Positions 20,825 to 34,100 of a stretch of 64,000 bases of DNA are shown here, one piece after another. The notes under the pieces were generated by a model. That model had not been told where the DNA came from. It made no database searches and saw only the letters and a list, made by a program, of their open reading frames with translations. Both the position numbers and the translations under genes were made by a program. Within the stretch, counting starts at the first letter, position 1. Every line of letters begins with the position of its first letter. Location: positions 32,876,249-32,940,248 of the forward strand of contig NC_090283.1 in NCBI RefSeq assembly GCF_037392515.1, read 5' to 3'. This DNA comes from Haliotis asinina (taxonomy: Eukaryota > Mollusca > Gastropoda > Lepetellida > Haliotidae).

Positions 20825-23800
20825 ATGTCCATGCGTGATGTAGGTGAATCAGTGTGTGAAGTAAGTGATGCTTCCCATGTCATGTTCGGACCAAAGAACA
20901 CTCTCAACCACAGCCCATGTTCTATTGATGTGGAGTGTGCCGTTGAGTCACCAGATGCTTGCCCTGAATGTACAGTGGGTGAAAGCGCATCTTCAAACAA
21001 CACAGAGTGTATTGACTTGAAAGAGAGGTTTCAGGAAAACACTGAAACAGACGGTGCATGTTCTACACAGGAGTGTCATATTCCAGAAGAGAGTTTTGAT
21101 TTGGGAAGTGAGGCGACTACCTCTGGGCTTGATGATGAGGATGCAGATGAGGACGATCAAGCTAACACGACATCAGTGGTCATGGTTGGGTCGTCAAATA
21201 CCCTTAATGTCATGCTACCTGGAGGCAAAGTCCGAAGCTTCTACATGGAACGGAATACAAAGGTCAACATTAAGTACAACACTTCTGCAGAACCTTTAAC
21301 AGAACGTGAGTACATTGTAATCCAGTTATGGAATTATATTTCAGAATTTCATGAAAATTAAGGAACGGTACGATTGCTTGTGGATAAATATAGGATTTGT
21401 TATCAATAGAGCGCCATAACTTTTCTAAGTATGTAATAGTTTTCTGAAGCAAGTGTTTAATGGGATTACACCAAACCGAAGAAAGGAGCACCTAAGGAAA
21501 GCATCAATGACAGTTTTTCAATGTGTAAATTTCAGGCGTTCAAATATTCATGATGAACAAATATTTTCAAATCAGTAACACGTCCACACGCTCACGCATG
21601 TGATCTTTTGATTTTAAATTTCAGCGCACAAAGAGAAAGTCAGGATCACAATAGATATCGAAGGAAATCAATCAGCAATGGATGCCGTGTTTGCCAATTA
21701 CCACCGCCCTAGGACAGGACTCCAGCAAAACCTACACAACCTTTTTGATCGGTTAAACTACGCCATTGACTTGATAACACCAGGGTCCATTGTAATAGAG
21801 TTACGGCCAACAACGAGTAATTCTGTGCAAACACTGCTAGAATCAATTGAAAATGGACAGTTTGATAACATTGTCAAAGAACTATTAAGCGAAGAGTCTG
21901 TATTCAAGATGATTGCTGGTAAAGAGGTTACTGTTACTGTTGAACTGAGCATTCCAGAGGAGATGATCCAGAAGGCTGGGACATCCCTCATCGACCCGGC
22001 TCCTGTAGACTGTCGCGTACTGCCAGATGTGAACGTGAGCGTGCGAGAGGAGGGCACCGAGGATGATGACAGCAGCCACTCTTCATCGGTTGATCCTCCT
22101 GATCCACAAGAGGCTGAAGACGATCCATCCTCCAGTGTTGACCCAGAGTCAACAGGTAGAATTATCTTTTCACCATGATATTCATTTTGGGATGATTAAA
22201 CATCATCAGTTAAGATATTACGAGATTTATCATTTTGTTTTCCATTTTCTCTACTAATCCATAAGGGTAAAAATCTGACGCATTTAATTGTTACATGGAA
22301 TAATGGCATCTGTTCAGTTCAGTTTTTTCTCAATCTAGATTCCCAGGGTGGTGCAGACTTCAGAATGTCACGTTCAAGGTAAGAAAAACAATACACAAGT
22401 TCGAAAGTAAACAAATCTAGAAGTAGCAAATATCAATAATAAACATGGAATGATTCTTTTCACATTGTCATTAAAAATGGTGTTCAAAGTCAACGGTCTC
22501 TGTCAGGAATCAGTAACAAATCACTCAACTGTTCACTCCTCAATTTGATAATGCATCTAAACATTTGTCTTTCAGTCAAATTCATGGTAGACCACGAAGG
22601 CTGACTCTTTCTTCACTGAAGGGATTGCAGGACTGTGAACCATTAGTAATAATAACACATATCAATCAGGACGTAAAAGGTTTTAAAACTTTGCTCTGCA
22701 GAAAGGACCTGTCGCCAAAAGACTTCAAACTGATTGTGTCTAGTTTGAGTAAAGTAGTTCACTGTGAATCAATGCCAGAGTGGATCAATGACATACTTAG
22801 TAAAGTTGTTACTACCCCATTTTTTCGAACATCGTACGCAAATGTTCTGCCACGTATGGATCCAAATGACATAAGACGAGTGACTTTTGAGAGTTTTCCG
22901 ATCTTCAGAGAGATTTTGAAACGTATGCCATCTGACGGGTGGCCGGTTGTGGACACCCTTGCTCTACTGTCACGTGGCTTGATGGTAAGAAATGGCATAA
23001 AAGATGTTAATGTCATTAAATGTGCAGAGGAATTAGATGAACTTCTGCTGTTAACTAAACCAGAAACACTTGAAATGAATGCATCAACATCCAAGCAGGA
23101 CATGGATGAAGATGAAGAGTTTGGCACCCCTCCAGAAAGCTTCCGTGATCTTCCAGTCATCCCGAGAAAGGAGGAACTCGACGGAACTGAGGAGATCTTC
23201 CTTCTGCGCAATAAAGTGGGAACTAGATTCAAAGATCTGGAACACTATCTTGAATGCCAGTTCCGCCTCTTCAGAGCTGATGTCATTATGCCTCTGAAGA
23301 AAAACATTCAAGCATTCAAAAGGGCCGACACGGACACTTTTACAGACTATAGGACATATGTCGATGTACACATTTTGCGTCCTGTCTGTTCATCCAATGG
23401 TCTTTGCTATAGGCTTGCCTTTTCCACCACACATCTGAAAAGGGTCAAGTGGGAATCAAGTCAAAGATTGATCTATGGCTCCCTGCTGTGTTTGTCATCA
23501 GATAGATTCACTGACGATGTCCTCTTTGCAACTGTTGACAGTCGAGATCCTGAAAGTCTAAAACAGGGACTGGTTGATGTGAGGTTTCTGTCAGATGTAC
23601 CATATTCCGCATACAGATCAAGAGGTGTTTGCTTTGATATGGTAGAATCACCTGCATATTTTGAAGCTTATAAGGATGTTTTGATTTGTATGAAAGATCT
23701 GTCTGGAAGTACCCTGCCTTTCCAGGAATATATAGTACAATGTGTAAACATTGTGAAGGAACCTCTCTATTTGCAAGAACAAAAAGATGCTCTGTATGAT

Positions 23801-26800
23801 CTTCAACCCCTTTTAGATGAGGCGTTCAAAGTCTCCGACAGAAGGGAGAGAGACAACACTGAAACATCTTTGAAAAAATCAAAGTGTGCTCGAAATGTGA
23901 AGATTCAGGATAAAGGCTCTTGGCCTCAGATTGATGGATTAGATGCTTCCCAGTTAAAAGCATTACATAATGCTCTGACTAAAGAGTTTGCGTTGATACA
24001 GGGGCCTCCTGGAACCGGAAAAACCTACCTTGGCACACACATTTTGAAGACTCTTCTACATAACTCAGACGTCTGGCTTCGTGGGCAAAAACATCTACCT
24101 GTTCTTGTAGTATGTTACACCAATCATGCCCTGGACCAGTTTCTGGCAGGACTGTTGAAAGTTTTTGAGGGTAAACTTATTCGTGTCGGAGGGCGTTTCA
24201 CGACAGAACTGATGAAGAGACACTCTCTTAAATATGCCAGGGATGGAATAAAGAAACAGAAAGCAGTGCCATCTCATATCCATGAAGCGAAAATGGCCAT
24301 ATTAAGAAAGATGAAATCTTTGAAGAGGACAATTCATTTAAGTGCAGCTAAACTTGAGGTAGCCAAGCGAGAAATCCTTCACGAGAACTGTTTGAGAAGC
24401 TTCATGGACGAGAAGTTGAGAAGGCAATTTCCACAAGAGGATCTGTCACCAAGAGGGCCTATCATACTGAAGTGGCTTCGCATTGATGCTGATTTAGCCT
24501 TAACAGACAGGACCAGCGATCAGAGTTGCAGAACGGAAGATGACAGTGATGAGGAAGATAGTGGTGAAAAGGGGGTCAGTTTATCTGACTATGACTTGCC
24601 AAGAAACAGACACCAAATAGTTCAAGACTTACTACAAATATTAGATCTTGACTTCGACTTTGACACAGAAGACACCATGGATGAGAATGAACTACCTGAG
24701 ACAGAAGATCAAGTTACACAGAAATATGTAGCCTTCAATGTCACAAAACTAGGAGACGGCACGGTGTCTCGGTTTTACTCAGCACAAGAGAGAAGAAAGC
24801 AGGTGGAAACACTTCAAAAGAAAAGGAAACTTAAACAAAGTTTAATGGAGAAAATCACATCATTTGACTCAATGACAAGGGATGAAGAAACAAGTCTCAA
24901 CGACATATGGAAGCTACCGCACAAAGACAGGTGGCGTTTGTATCGGTTTTGGGTTGATCTATTTTGTGAACACGCGTGGGAAGAAATTACTCTGAAAGAA
25001 GAAGAATATGAAAACTGTTCTTTTCGATTCCAGGAAGTTTCGTTGCAAGGTGATAAACTCATATTAGCAGAGACTGACGTCATTGGAATGACCACAACAG
25101 CTGCGGCAAGGTATCAAAAAATACTGAATGAGATAGGACCCAGGATAATCATCATTGAAGAAGCCGCTGAAGTTCTAGAAGCCCATGTTATTGGTACTTT
25201 GAGTAAAGGGTGTGAACATCTCATACTGATTGGAGATCACAAGCAACTTAGACCCAACCCCACAGTGCATGAGCTTGCAAAAAAGTACAACCTTGAAATT
25301 TCATTGTTTGAAAGGATGGTAAAATCTGGTCTACACTGTGATACTTTAGAATGGCAGCACAGAATGCGGCCCGAGATAGCTGAAATTATTCGGCCTATAT
25401 ACCCACAGTTGAAGGACCACGATGTTGTGAAAGCATATGGCAACGTAAGGGGAGTAAGCAGAAATATCTACTTCATTGAACATCAACATCCACATTCCTT
25501 CGATGAGGAGACTAAAAGCTTTGAGAACTCTCATGAAGCAGAATACCTCGCTGGCCTCTGCAAGTACCTCTTAAAGCAAGGCTATCAAAACGAGCACATC
25601 ACCATTCTCTCCACTTACTCAGCGCAAATAGGTCGCCTCCGATTCGCATTGAAGAAGCAACAAATAACAGATGTGAGCGTTGTAGCAGTGGACAGTTATC
25701 AGGGAGAAGAAAATGACATAGTACTCTTGTCACTAGTAAGAAGTGGAAACAAAGGCTCTATAGGATTTCTGAAAGAAGAGAATCGTGTCTGTGTTGCATT
25801 GTCAAGGGCAAAGATTGGTCTTTATGTCATTGGCAACTTTACACACATTGCGGAACACAGTGACCTATGGAAGGAAATATGTAAAAAGGCAATGATTTGT
25901 GATTACCTTGGCCCTGCCTTGGTCCTGAGCTGTCAACGACACCCGGAAACGGCTTGCATTGAGGCTCTTGATCCAACAGACTTTGCAAGTGCTCCCGAAG
26001 GTGGATGTGAGAGACAGTGCGATTACCGACTACCATGTGGTCACGTTTGCACGAAGATGTGTCATTCAAATGACCCTCATCACATTGAATCGCCTTGTTT
26101 AAAACCATGTGGGAAAGTTTGCAAGAATGGGCATTCAGGCTGCAGTGAGCTTTGCTACAAACCATGCCCTCCATGTGAAGTTCCCGTGCAGGTGAAACTA
26201 CAAGCATGTGGACACACACAGGTGATTCCTTGTCATACTGATGCTGGACGGTACCAATGCCTTGAGCCTATCACTGTTACTAAACCATGTGGCCACTCTT
26301 CTTCTGTTGCCTGTGGAAGGAAGGATACTGAACCATGCAACTATCCCTGTAAGGTCCAACTGACTTGTGGCCATATATGCCAAGGCACATGCGGATCCTG
26401 TCACAGGGGGAGGCTACACCAGCCGTGTACTGCAAAATGCACAGAAATCCTAATATGTGGCCATGAATGTCTGTCAACATGCAACAGTTGTCCTCCATGT
26501 GAGACACCATGTGAGAATAGATGCAGTCACCGTACATGCACTTTAGCCTGTGGAGATCCGTGTGTTCCCTGTTCAAAACCCTGTGACATAGCATGTAGAC
26601 ATTCCAAATGCACGTCAACCTGTGGAGACATGTGCAAGAGGGAAAAGTGCAATGCCATATGTAGGAAGAAATTAAAATGTCGTCATCCTTGCATTGGACT
26701 TTGCGATGCCCCGTGTCCAAACGTATGCAAGGAATGCAACCCAGAAGAAATATCGAAAGCTCTGGAAGCCTTTGGAACCGAAATCTCAGGGAACAACAGG

Positions 26801-28100
26801 CTCATTCAACTGGAAGAGTGCTCTCACATATTTGACGTGAAAGCCATGGATAAATACATGGAAGGAGATTCGGGAGACGTCGAAAAAACTGTTGTGGAAC
26901 TTAAAAAATGCCCAATCTGCAAGACTCCCATTAGGCGGAACCAGCGTTATGTGAACATCATCAAAGGAACTCTTTCAGATATTGAAAAGGCCAAACTGAA
27001 GGTCAGAGAAAATGGACGAAGAGTGCGGGATTTGCAACAAATGATTTTGTCGATGCGAAACAGATTTCAAGGCTCAGACAGGGTAATCGTAGAACGATTG
27101 ACAACTACCAGTCTTTTTCCGTCGGAGGGTCACTTGTCGGCACAGGTCAGTCAGTTGCGAATCATGGAGAGAGTACTTGGCCTAGAGAAACTTGTAAGAT
27201 CAGATGCCGCCAAGAATAGCTCTCATCTGTATGAGCAACTTCTAAGAGCCATACATGCCTTCAAGGAATGGCTTCTAGTTCCAAGGTCTTGTTTTGGGAA
27301 GCAGGAGAGGCAGGATAGTGATGGCGAGATGAAACGACTATCTATGAGCCGATACCTCATTACAGCATCCCACTTGATTGACTCAGACAGGAAGGGTAGT
27401 AGTGCTGACATGAATATGCGGATTCACGATATGATTCAGCGCCTAGCCTCTTCGGAGACGCACGAATCAGTTCTGTCCGATGCCAAGGTACTGGTGGAAG
27501 AGGTCAAGGGCCATGTATCAGAATCCAAGATTGGAGCATGTGATGAAGAGAGGGTCGTGATTGTAGAAGCGATTGACATGAAACAGGGTCACTGGTACAA
27601 ATGCAAAGAAGGTCGGTATATTGTGTGTTTTGTATATTTGTACAACTTGTATAGAGCACATGTTCTTACTTTTCTTGTTTGTATTGGAGTATGTCTTATG
27701 ATGATGTTTACACATTGTCAGATGTCGTCTTTAGTGGACTGACTTTAGTAGATTCTAACTGAACAATGATAAAAACTAACCAAGTTTAAACTATCGAACA
27801 AGAGTGGACTACATTATTGGTTATTGTTGGTTACATTACTGTTGGTTACACTTGTGCAGACACCATAATGTATGGTTGTATTACCTTTACCCAGGCCATG
27901 TTTATGCCATGAGTGAGTGTGACAGACCTCACGAGGAGGTCACGTGTCCCGAGTGTGAATCATCTACAGGAGGGTCTGCCTGTGGAATAACAGAAGACAA
28001 TGTCTGGGCTCCGGATATAGACGATCCGGAGGACCCGCCGTGGTCTGATAAGAGAGACTATGAACTTGCATGGAAGCTACACGAGGAACTTAACGGATAA
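20825..28100 (+). CDS. ZNFX1: ZNFX1-like RNA helicase with RHIM-like and TRADD-N-like N-terminus (gene B)
   Basis: Five coding exons: 20825-21305, 21625-22155, 22339-22378, 22576-27611 and 27895-28100. All junctions are GT-AG and in phase, giving 2097 residues. Exon 1 has two related motifs, VMFGPKNTLN (19-28) and VMVGSSNTLNV (119-129), like the RHIM core. Exon 2 holds a TRADD-N-like domain (about 179-275; GSIVIELRP, ENGQFDNIVKELL, VTVTVELS). The giant exon has a helical region, then Walker A GPPGTGKT at 827-834, VVCYTNHALDQF, EEAAEV from 1212, GDHKQLRP, QGEEND from 1393 and ALSRAK. NFX1-type fingers span about 1495-1738. The RZ finger runs from GHWYKC (2022-2027) into the last exon (GHVYAMSEC..CPEC). 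One NFX1 finger present in gene C is missing here. It is closest to gene C. A role in antiviral RNA sensing is inferred from the family, and a death-type signalling output from the N-terminus. Confidence 0.92.
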
Positions 28101-28155
28101 GACGTTATTCGTTATGCGTAAGACGTTATTCGATTATCATATAGCTTCACATACT

Positions 28156-31100
28156 CACCTATACACTCAATAACGGACCCTACCACTTCTAATCTCATTG
28201 ACAACGCCTACCAATCACACTGTACTGACTAACAGGAATCATCACCTATACACTCAATAACGGACCCTACCACTTCTAATCTCATTGACAACGCCTACCA
28301 ATCACACTGTACTGACTAACAGGAATCATCACCTATACACTCAATAACGGACCCTACCACTTAGAATCTCATTGACAACGCCTACCAATCACACTGTACT
28401 GACTAACAGGAACCATCACATATACACTCAATAACGGACCCTACCACTTCTAATCTCATTGACAACGCCTACCAATCACACTGTACTGACTAACAGGAAC
28501 CATCACATATACACTCAATAACGGACCCTACCACTTCTAATCTCATTGACAACGCCTACCAATCACACTGTACTGACTAACAGGAACCATCACATGTACA
28601 CTCAATAACGGACCCTACCACTTCTAATCTCATTGACAACGCCTACCAATCACACTGTACTGACTAACAGGAACCATCACCTATACACTCAATAACGGAC
28701 CCTACCACTTCTAATCTCAATGACAACGCCTACAAATCACACTGTACTGACTAACAGGAACCATCACATATACACTCACTAACAGACCCTACCACTTCTA
28801 ATCTCATTGACAACGCCTACCAATCACACTGTACTGACTAACAGGAACCATCACCTACACACTCAATAACGGACCCTACCACTTCTAATCTCATTGACAA
28901 CGCCTACCAATCACACTGTACTGACTAACAGGAACCATCACCTATACACTCAATAACGGACCCTACCACTTCTAATCTCATTGACAACGCCTACCAATCA
29001 CACTGTACTGACTAACAGGAACCATCACATATACACTCAATAACGGACCCTACCACTTCTAATCTCATTGACAACGTCTACCAATCACACTGTACTGACT
29101 AACAGGAACCATCACATATACACTCAATAACGGACCCTACCACTTCTAATCTCATTGACAACGCCTACCAATCACACTGTACTGACTAACAGGAACCATC
29201 ACATATACACTCAATAACGGACCCTACCACTTCTGATCTCATTGACAACGCCTACCAATCACACTGTACTGACTAACAGGAACCATCACATATACACTCA
29301 ATAACGGACCCTACCACTTCTAATCTCATTGACAACGCCTACCAATCACACTGTACTGACTAACAGGAACCATCACCTATACACTCACTAACAGACCCTA
29401 CCACTTCTAATCTCATTGACAACGCCTACCAATCACACTGCACTGACTAACAGGAACCATCACCTATACACTCACTAACAGACCCTACCACTTCTAATCT
29501 CATTGACAACGCCTACCAATCACACTGTACTGACTAACAGGAACCATCACCTATACACTCACTAACAGACCCTACCACTTCTAATCTCATTGACAACGCC
29601 TGCCAATCACACTGTACTGACTAACAGGAACCATCACATATACACTCAATAACGGACCCTACCACTTCTAATCTCATTGACAACGCCTACCAATCACACT
29701 GTACTGACTAACAGGAACCATCACCTATACACTCAATAACAGACCCTACCACTTCTAATCTCATTGACAACGTCTACCAATCACACTGTACTGACTAACA
29801 GGAACCATCACATATACACTCAATAACGGACCCTACCACTTCTAATCTCATTGACAACGCCTACCAATCACACTGTACTGACTAACAGGAACCATCACCT
29901 ATACACTCAATAACGGACCCTACCACTTCTAATCTCATTGACAACGCCTACCAATCACACTGTACTGACTAACAGGAACCATCACATATACACTTAATAA
30001 CGGACCCTACCACTTCTAATCTCATTGACAACGTCTACCAATCACACTGTACTGACTAACAGGAACCATCACATATACACTCAATAACGGACCCTACCAC
30101 TTCTAATCTCATTGACAACGCCTACCAATCACACTGTACTGACTAACAGGAACCATCACATATACACTCAATAACGGACCCTACCACTTCTAATCTCATT
30201 GACAACGCCTACCAATCACACTGTACTGACTAACAGGAACCATCACATATACACTCAATAACGGACCCTACCGCTTCTAATCTCATTGACAACGCCTACC
30301 TATCACACTGTACTGACTAACAGGAACCATCACCTACACACTCACTAACAGACCCTACCACTTCTAATCTCATTGACAACGCCTACCAATCACACTGTAC
30401 TGACTAACAGGAACCATCACCTATACACTCACTATCAGACCCTACCACTTCTAATCTCATTGACAACGCCTACCAATCACACTGTACTGACTAACAGGAA
30501 CCATCACCTATACACTCAATAACGGACCCTACCACTTCTAATCTCATTGACAACGCCTACCAATCACACTGTACTGACTATGAGGAACCATAACATATAC
30601 ACTCAATAACGGACCCTACCACTTCTAATCTCATTGACAACGCCTACCAATCACACTGTACTGACTAACAGGAACCATCACATATACACTCAATAACGGA
30701 CCCTACCACTTCTAATCTCATTGACAACGCCTACCAATCACACTGTACTGACTAACAGGAACCATCACATATACACTCAATAACGGACCCTACCACTTCT
30801 AATCTTATTGACAACGCCTACCAATCACACTGTACTGACTAACAGGAATCATCACCTATACACTCACTAACAGACCCTACCACTTCTAGTCTCATTGACA
30901 ACGCCTACCAATCACACTGCACTGACTAACAGGAACCATCACCTATACACTCACTAACAGACCCTACCACTTCTAATCTCATTGACAACGTCTACCAATC
31001 ACACTGTACTGACTAACAGGAACCATCACCTATACACTCACTAACAGACCCTACCACTTCTAATCTCATTGACAACGCCTACCAATCACACTGTACTGAC

Positions 31101-34100
31101 TAACAGGAACCATCACCTACACATTCAATAACGGACCCTACCACTTCTAATCTCATTGACAACGCCTACCAATCACACTGTACTGACTAACAGGTACCAT
31201 CACATATACACTCAATAACGGACCCTACCACTTCTAATCTCATTGACAACGCCTACCAATCACACTGTACTGACTAACAGGAACCATCACATATACACTC
31301 AATAACGGACCCTACCACTTCTAATCTCATTGACAACGTCTACCAATCACACTGTACTGACTAACAGGAACCATCACCTACACACTCACTAACGGACCCT
31401 ACCACTTCTAATCTCATTGACAACGCCTACCAATCACACTGCACTGACTAACAGGAACCATCACATATACACTCACTAACAGACCCTACCACTTCTAATC
31501 TCATTGACAACGCCTACCAATCACACTGTACTGACTAACAGGAACCATCACCTATACACTCACTAACAGACCCTACCACTTCTAATCTCATTGACAACGC
31601 CTACCAATCACACTGTACTGACTAACAGGAACCATCACCTATACACTCAATAACGGACCCTACCACTTCTAATCTCATTGACAACGCCTACCAATCACAC
31701 TGTACTGACTAACAGGAACCATCACATATACACTCAATAACGGACCCTACCACTTCTAATCTCATTGACAACGCCTACCAATCACACTGTACTGACTAAG
31801 AGGAACCATCACATATACACTCAATAACGGACCCTACCACTTCTAATCTCATTGACAACGCCTACCTATCACACTGTACTGACTAACAGGAACCGTCACC
31901 TACACAATCACTAACAGACCTACCACTTCTAATCTCGTTGACAACGCCTACCAATCACACTGTACTGACTAACAGGAACCATCACCTATACACTCACTAT
32001 CAGACCCTACCACTTCTAATCTCATTGACAACGCCTACCAATCACACTGCACTGACTAACAGGAACCATCACCTACACACTCAATAACGGACCCTACCAC
32101 TTCTAATCTCATTGACAACGCCTACCAATCACACTGTACTGACTAACAGGAACCATCACCTATACACTCAATAACGGACCCTACCACTTCTAATCTCATT
32201 GACAACGTCTACCAATCACACTGTACTGACTAACAGGAACCATCACATATACACTCAATAACTGACCCTACCACTTCTAATCTCATTGACAACGTCTACC
32301 AATCACACTGTACTGACTAACAGGAACCATCACATATACACTCAATAACGGACCCTACCACTTCTAATCTCATTGACAACGCCTACCAATCACACTGTAC
32401 TGACTAACAGGAACCATCACATATACACTCAATAACGGACCCTACCACTTCTAATCTTATTGACAACGCCTACCAATCACACTGTACTGACTAACAGGAA
32501 CCATCACCTATACACTCACTAACAGACCCTACCACTTCTAATCTCATTGACAACGTCTACCAATCACACTGTACTGACTAACAGGAACCATCACCTATAC
32601 ACTCACTAACAGACCCTACCACTTCTAATCTCATTGACAACGCCTACCAATCACACTGCACTGACTAACAGGAACCATCACATATACACTCAATAACGGA
32701 CCCTACCACTTCTAATCTCATTGACAACGCCTACCAATCACACTGTACTGACTAACAGGAACCATCACATATACACTCAATAACGGACCCTACCACTTCT
32801 GATCTCATTGACAACGCCTACCAATCACACTGTACTGACTAACAGGAACCATCACATATACACTCAATAACGGACCCTACCACTTCCAATCTCATTGACA
32901 ACGCCTACCAATCACACTGTACTGACTAACAGGAACCATCACCTATACACTCACTAACAGACCCTACCACTTCTAATCTCATTGACAACGCCTACCAATC
33001 ACACTGTACTGACTAACAGGAACCATCACATATACACTCAATAACGGACCCTACCACTTCTAATCTCATTGACACCGCCTACCAATCACACTGTACTGAC
33101 TAACAGGAATCATCACATGTACACTCAATAACGGACCCTACCACTTCTAATCTCATTGACAACGCCTACCAATCACACTGTACTGACTAACAGGAACCAT
33201 CACCTACACACTCACTAACAGACCCTACCACTTCTAATCTCATTGACAACGTCTACCAATCACACTGTACTGACTAACAGGAACCATCACATATACACTC
33301 AATAACGGACCCTACCACTTCTAATCTCATTGACAACGCCTACCAATCACACTGTAGTGACTAACAGGAACCATCACCTATACACTCACTAACAGACCCT
33401 ACCACTTCTAATCTCATTGACAACGTCTACCAATCACACTGTACTGACTAACAGGAACCATCACCTATACACTCACTAACAGACCCTACCACTTCTAATC
33501 TCATTGACAACGCCTACCAATCACACTGCACTGACTAACAGGAACCATCACCTATACACTCACTAACAGACCCTACCACTTCTAATCTCATTGACAACGC
33601 CTACCAATCACACTGCACTGACTAACAGGAACCATCACATATACACTCAATAACGGACCCTACCACTTCTGATCTCATTGACAACGCCTACCAATCACAC
33701 TGTACTGACTAACAGGAACCATCACCTATACACTCACTAACAGACCCTACCACTTCTAATCTCATTGACAACGCCTACCAATCACACTGTACTGACTAAC
33801 AGGAACCATCACATATACACTCAATAACGGACCCTACCACTTCTAATCTCATTGACACCGCCTACCAATCACACTGTACTGACTAACAGGAACCATCACA
33901 TATACACTCAATAACGGACCCTACCACTTCTAATCTCATTGACAACGCCTACCAATCACACTGTACTGACTAACAGGAACCATCACATATACACTCACTA
34001 ACGGACCCTACCACTTCTAATCTCATTGACAACGCCTACCAATCACACTGTACTGACTAACAGGAACCATCACATATACACTCACTAACGGACCCTACCA

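Noticed and set aside
27612-27742. A hydrophobic, membrane-like C-terminal tail of the gene B protein
   Set aside because: It is read-through of an intron. Splicing at 27611 to 27895 restores the RZ finger seen in genes A and C.
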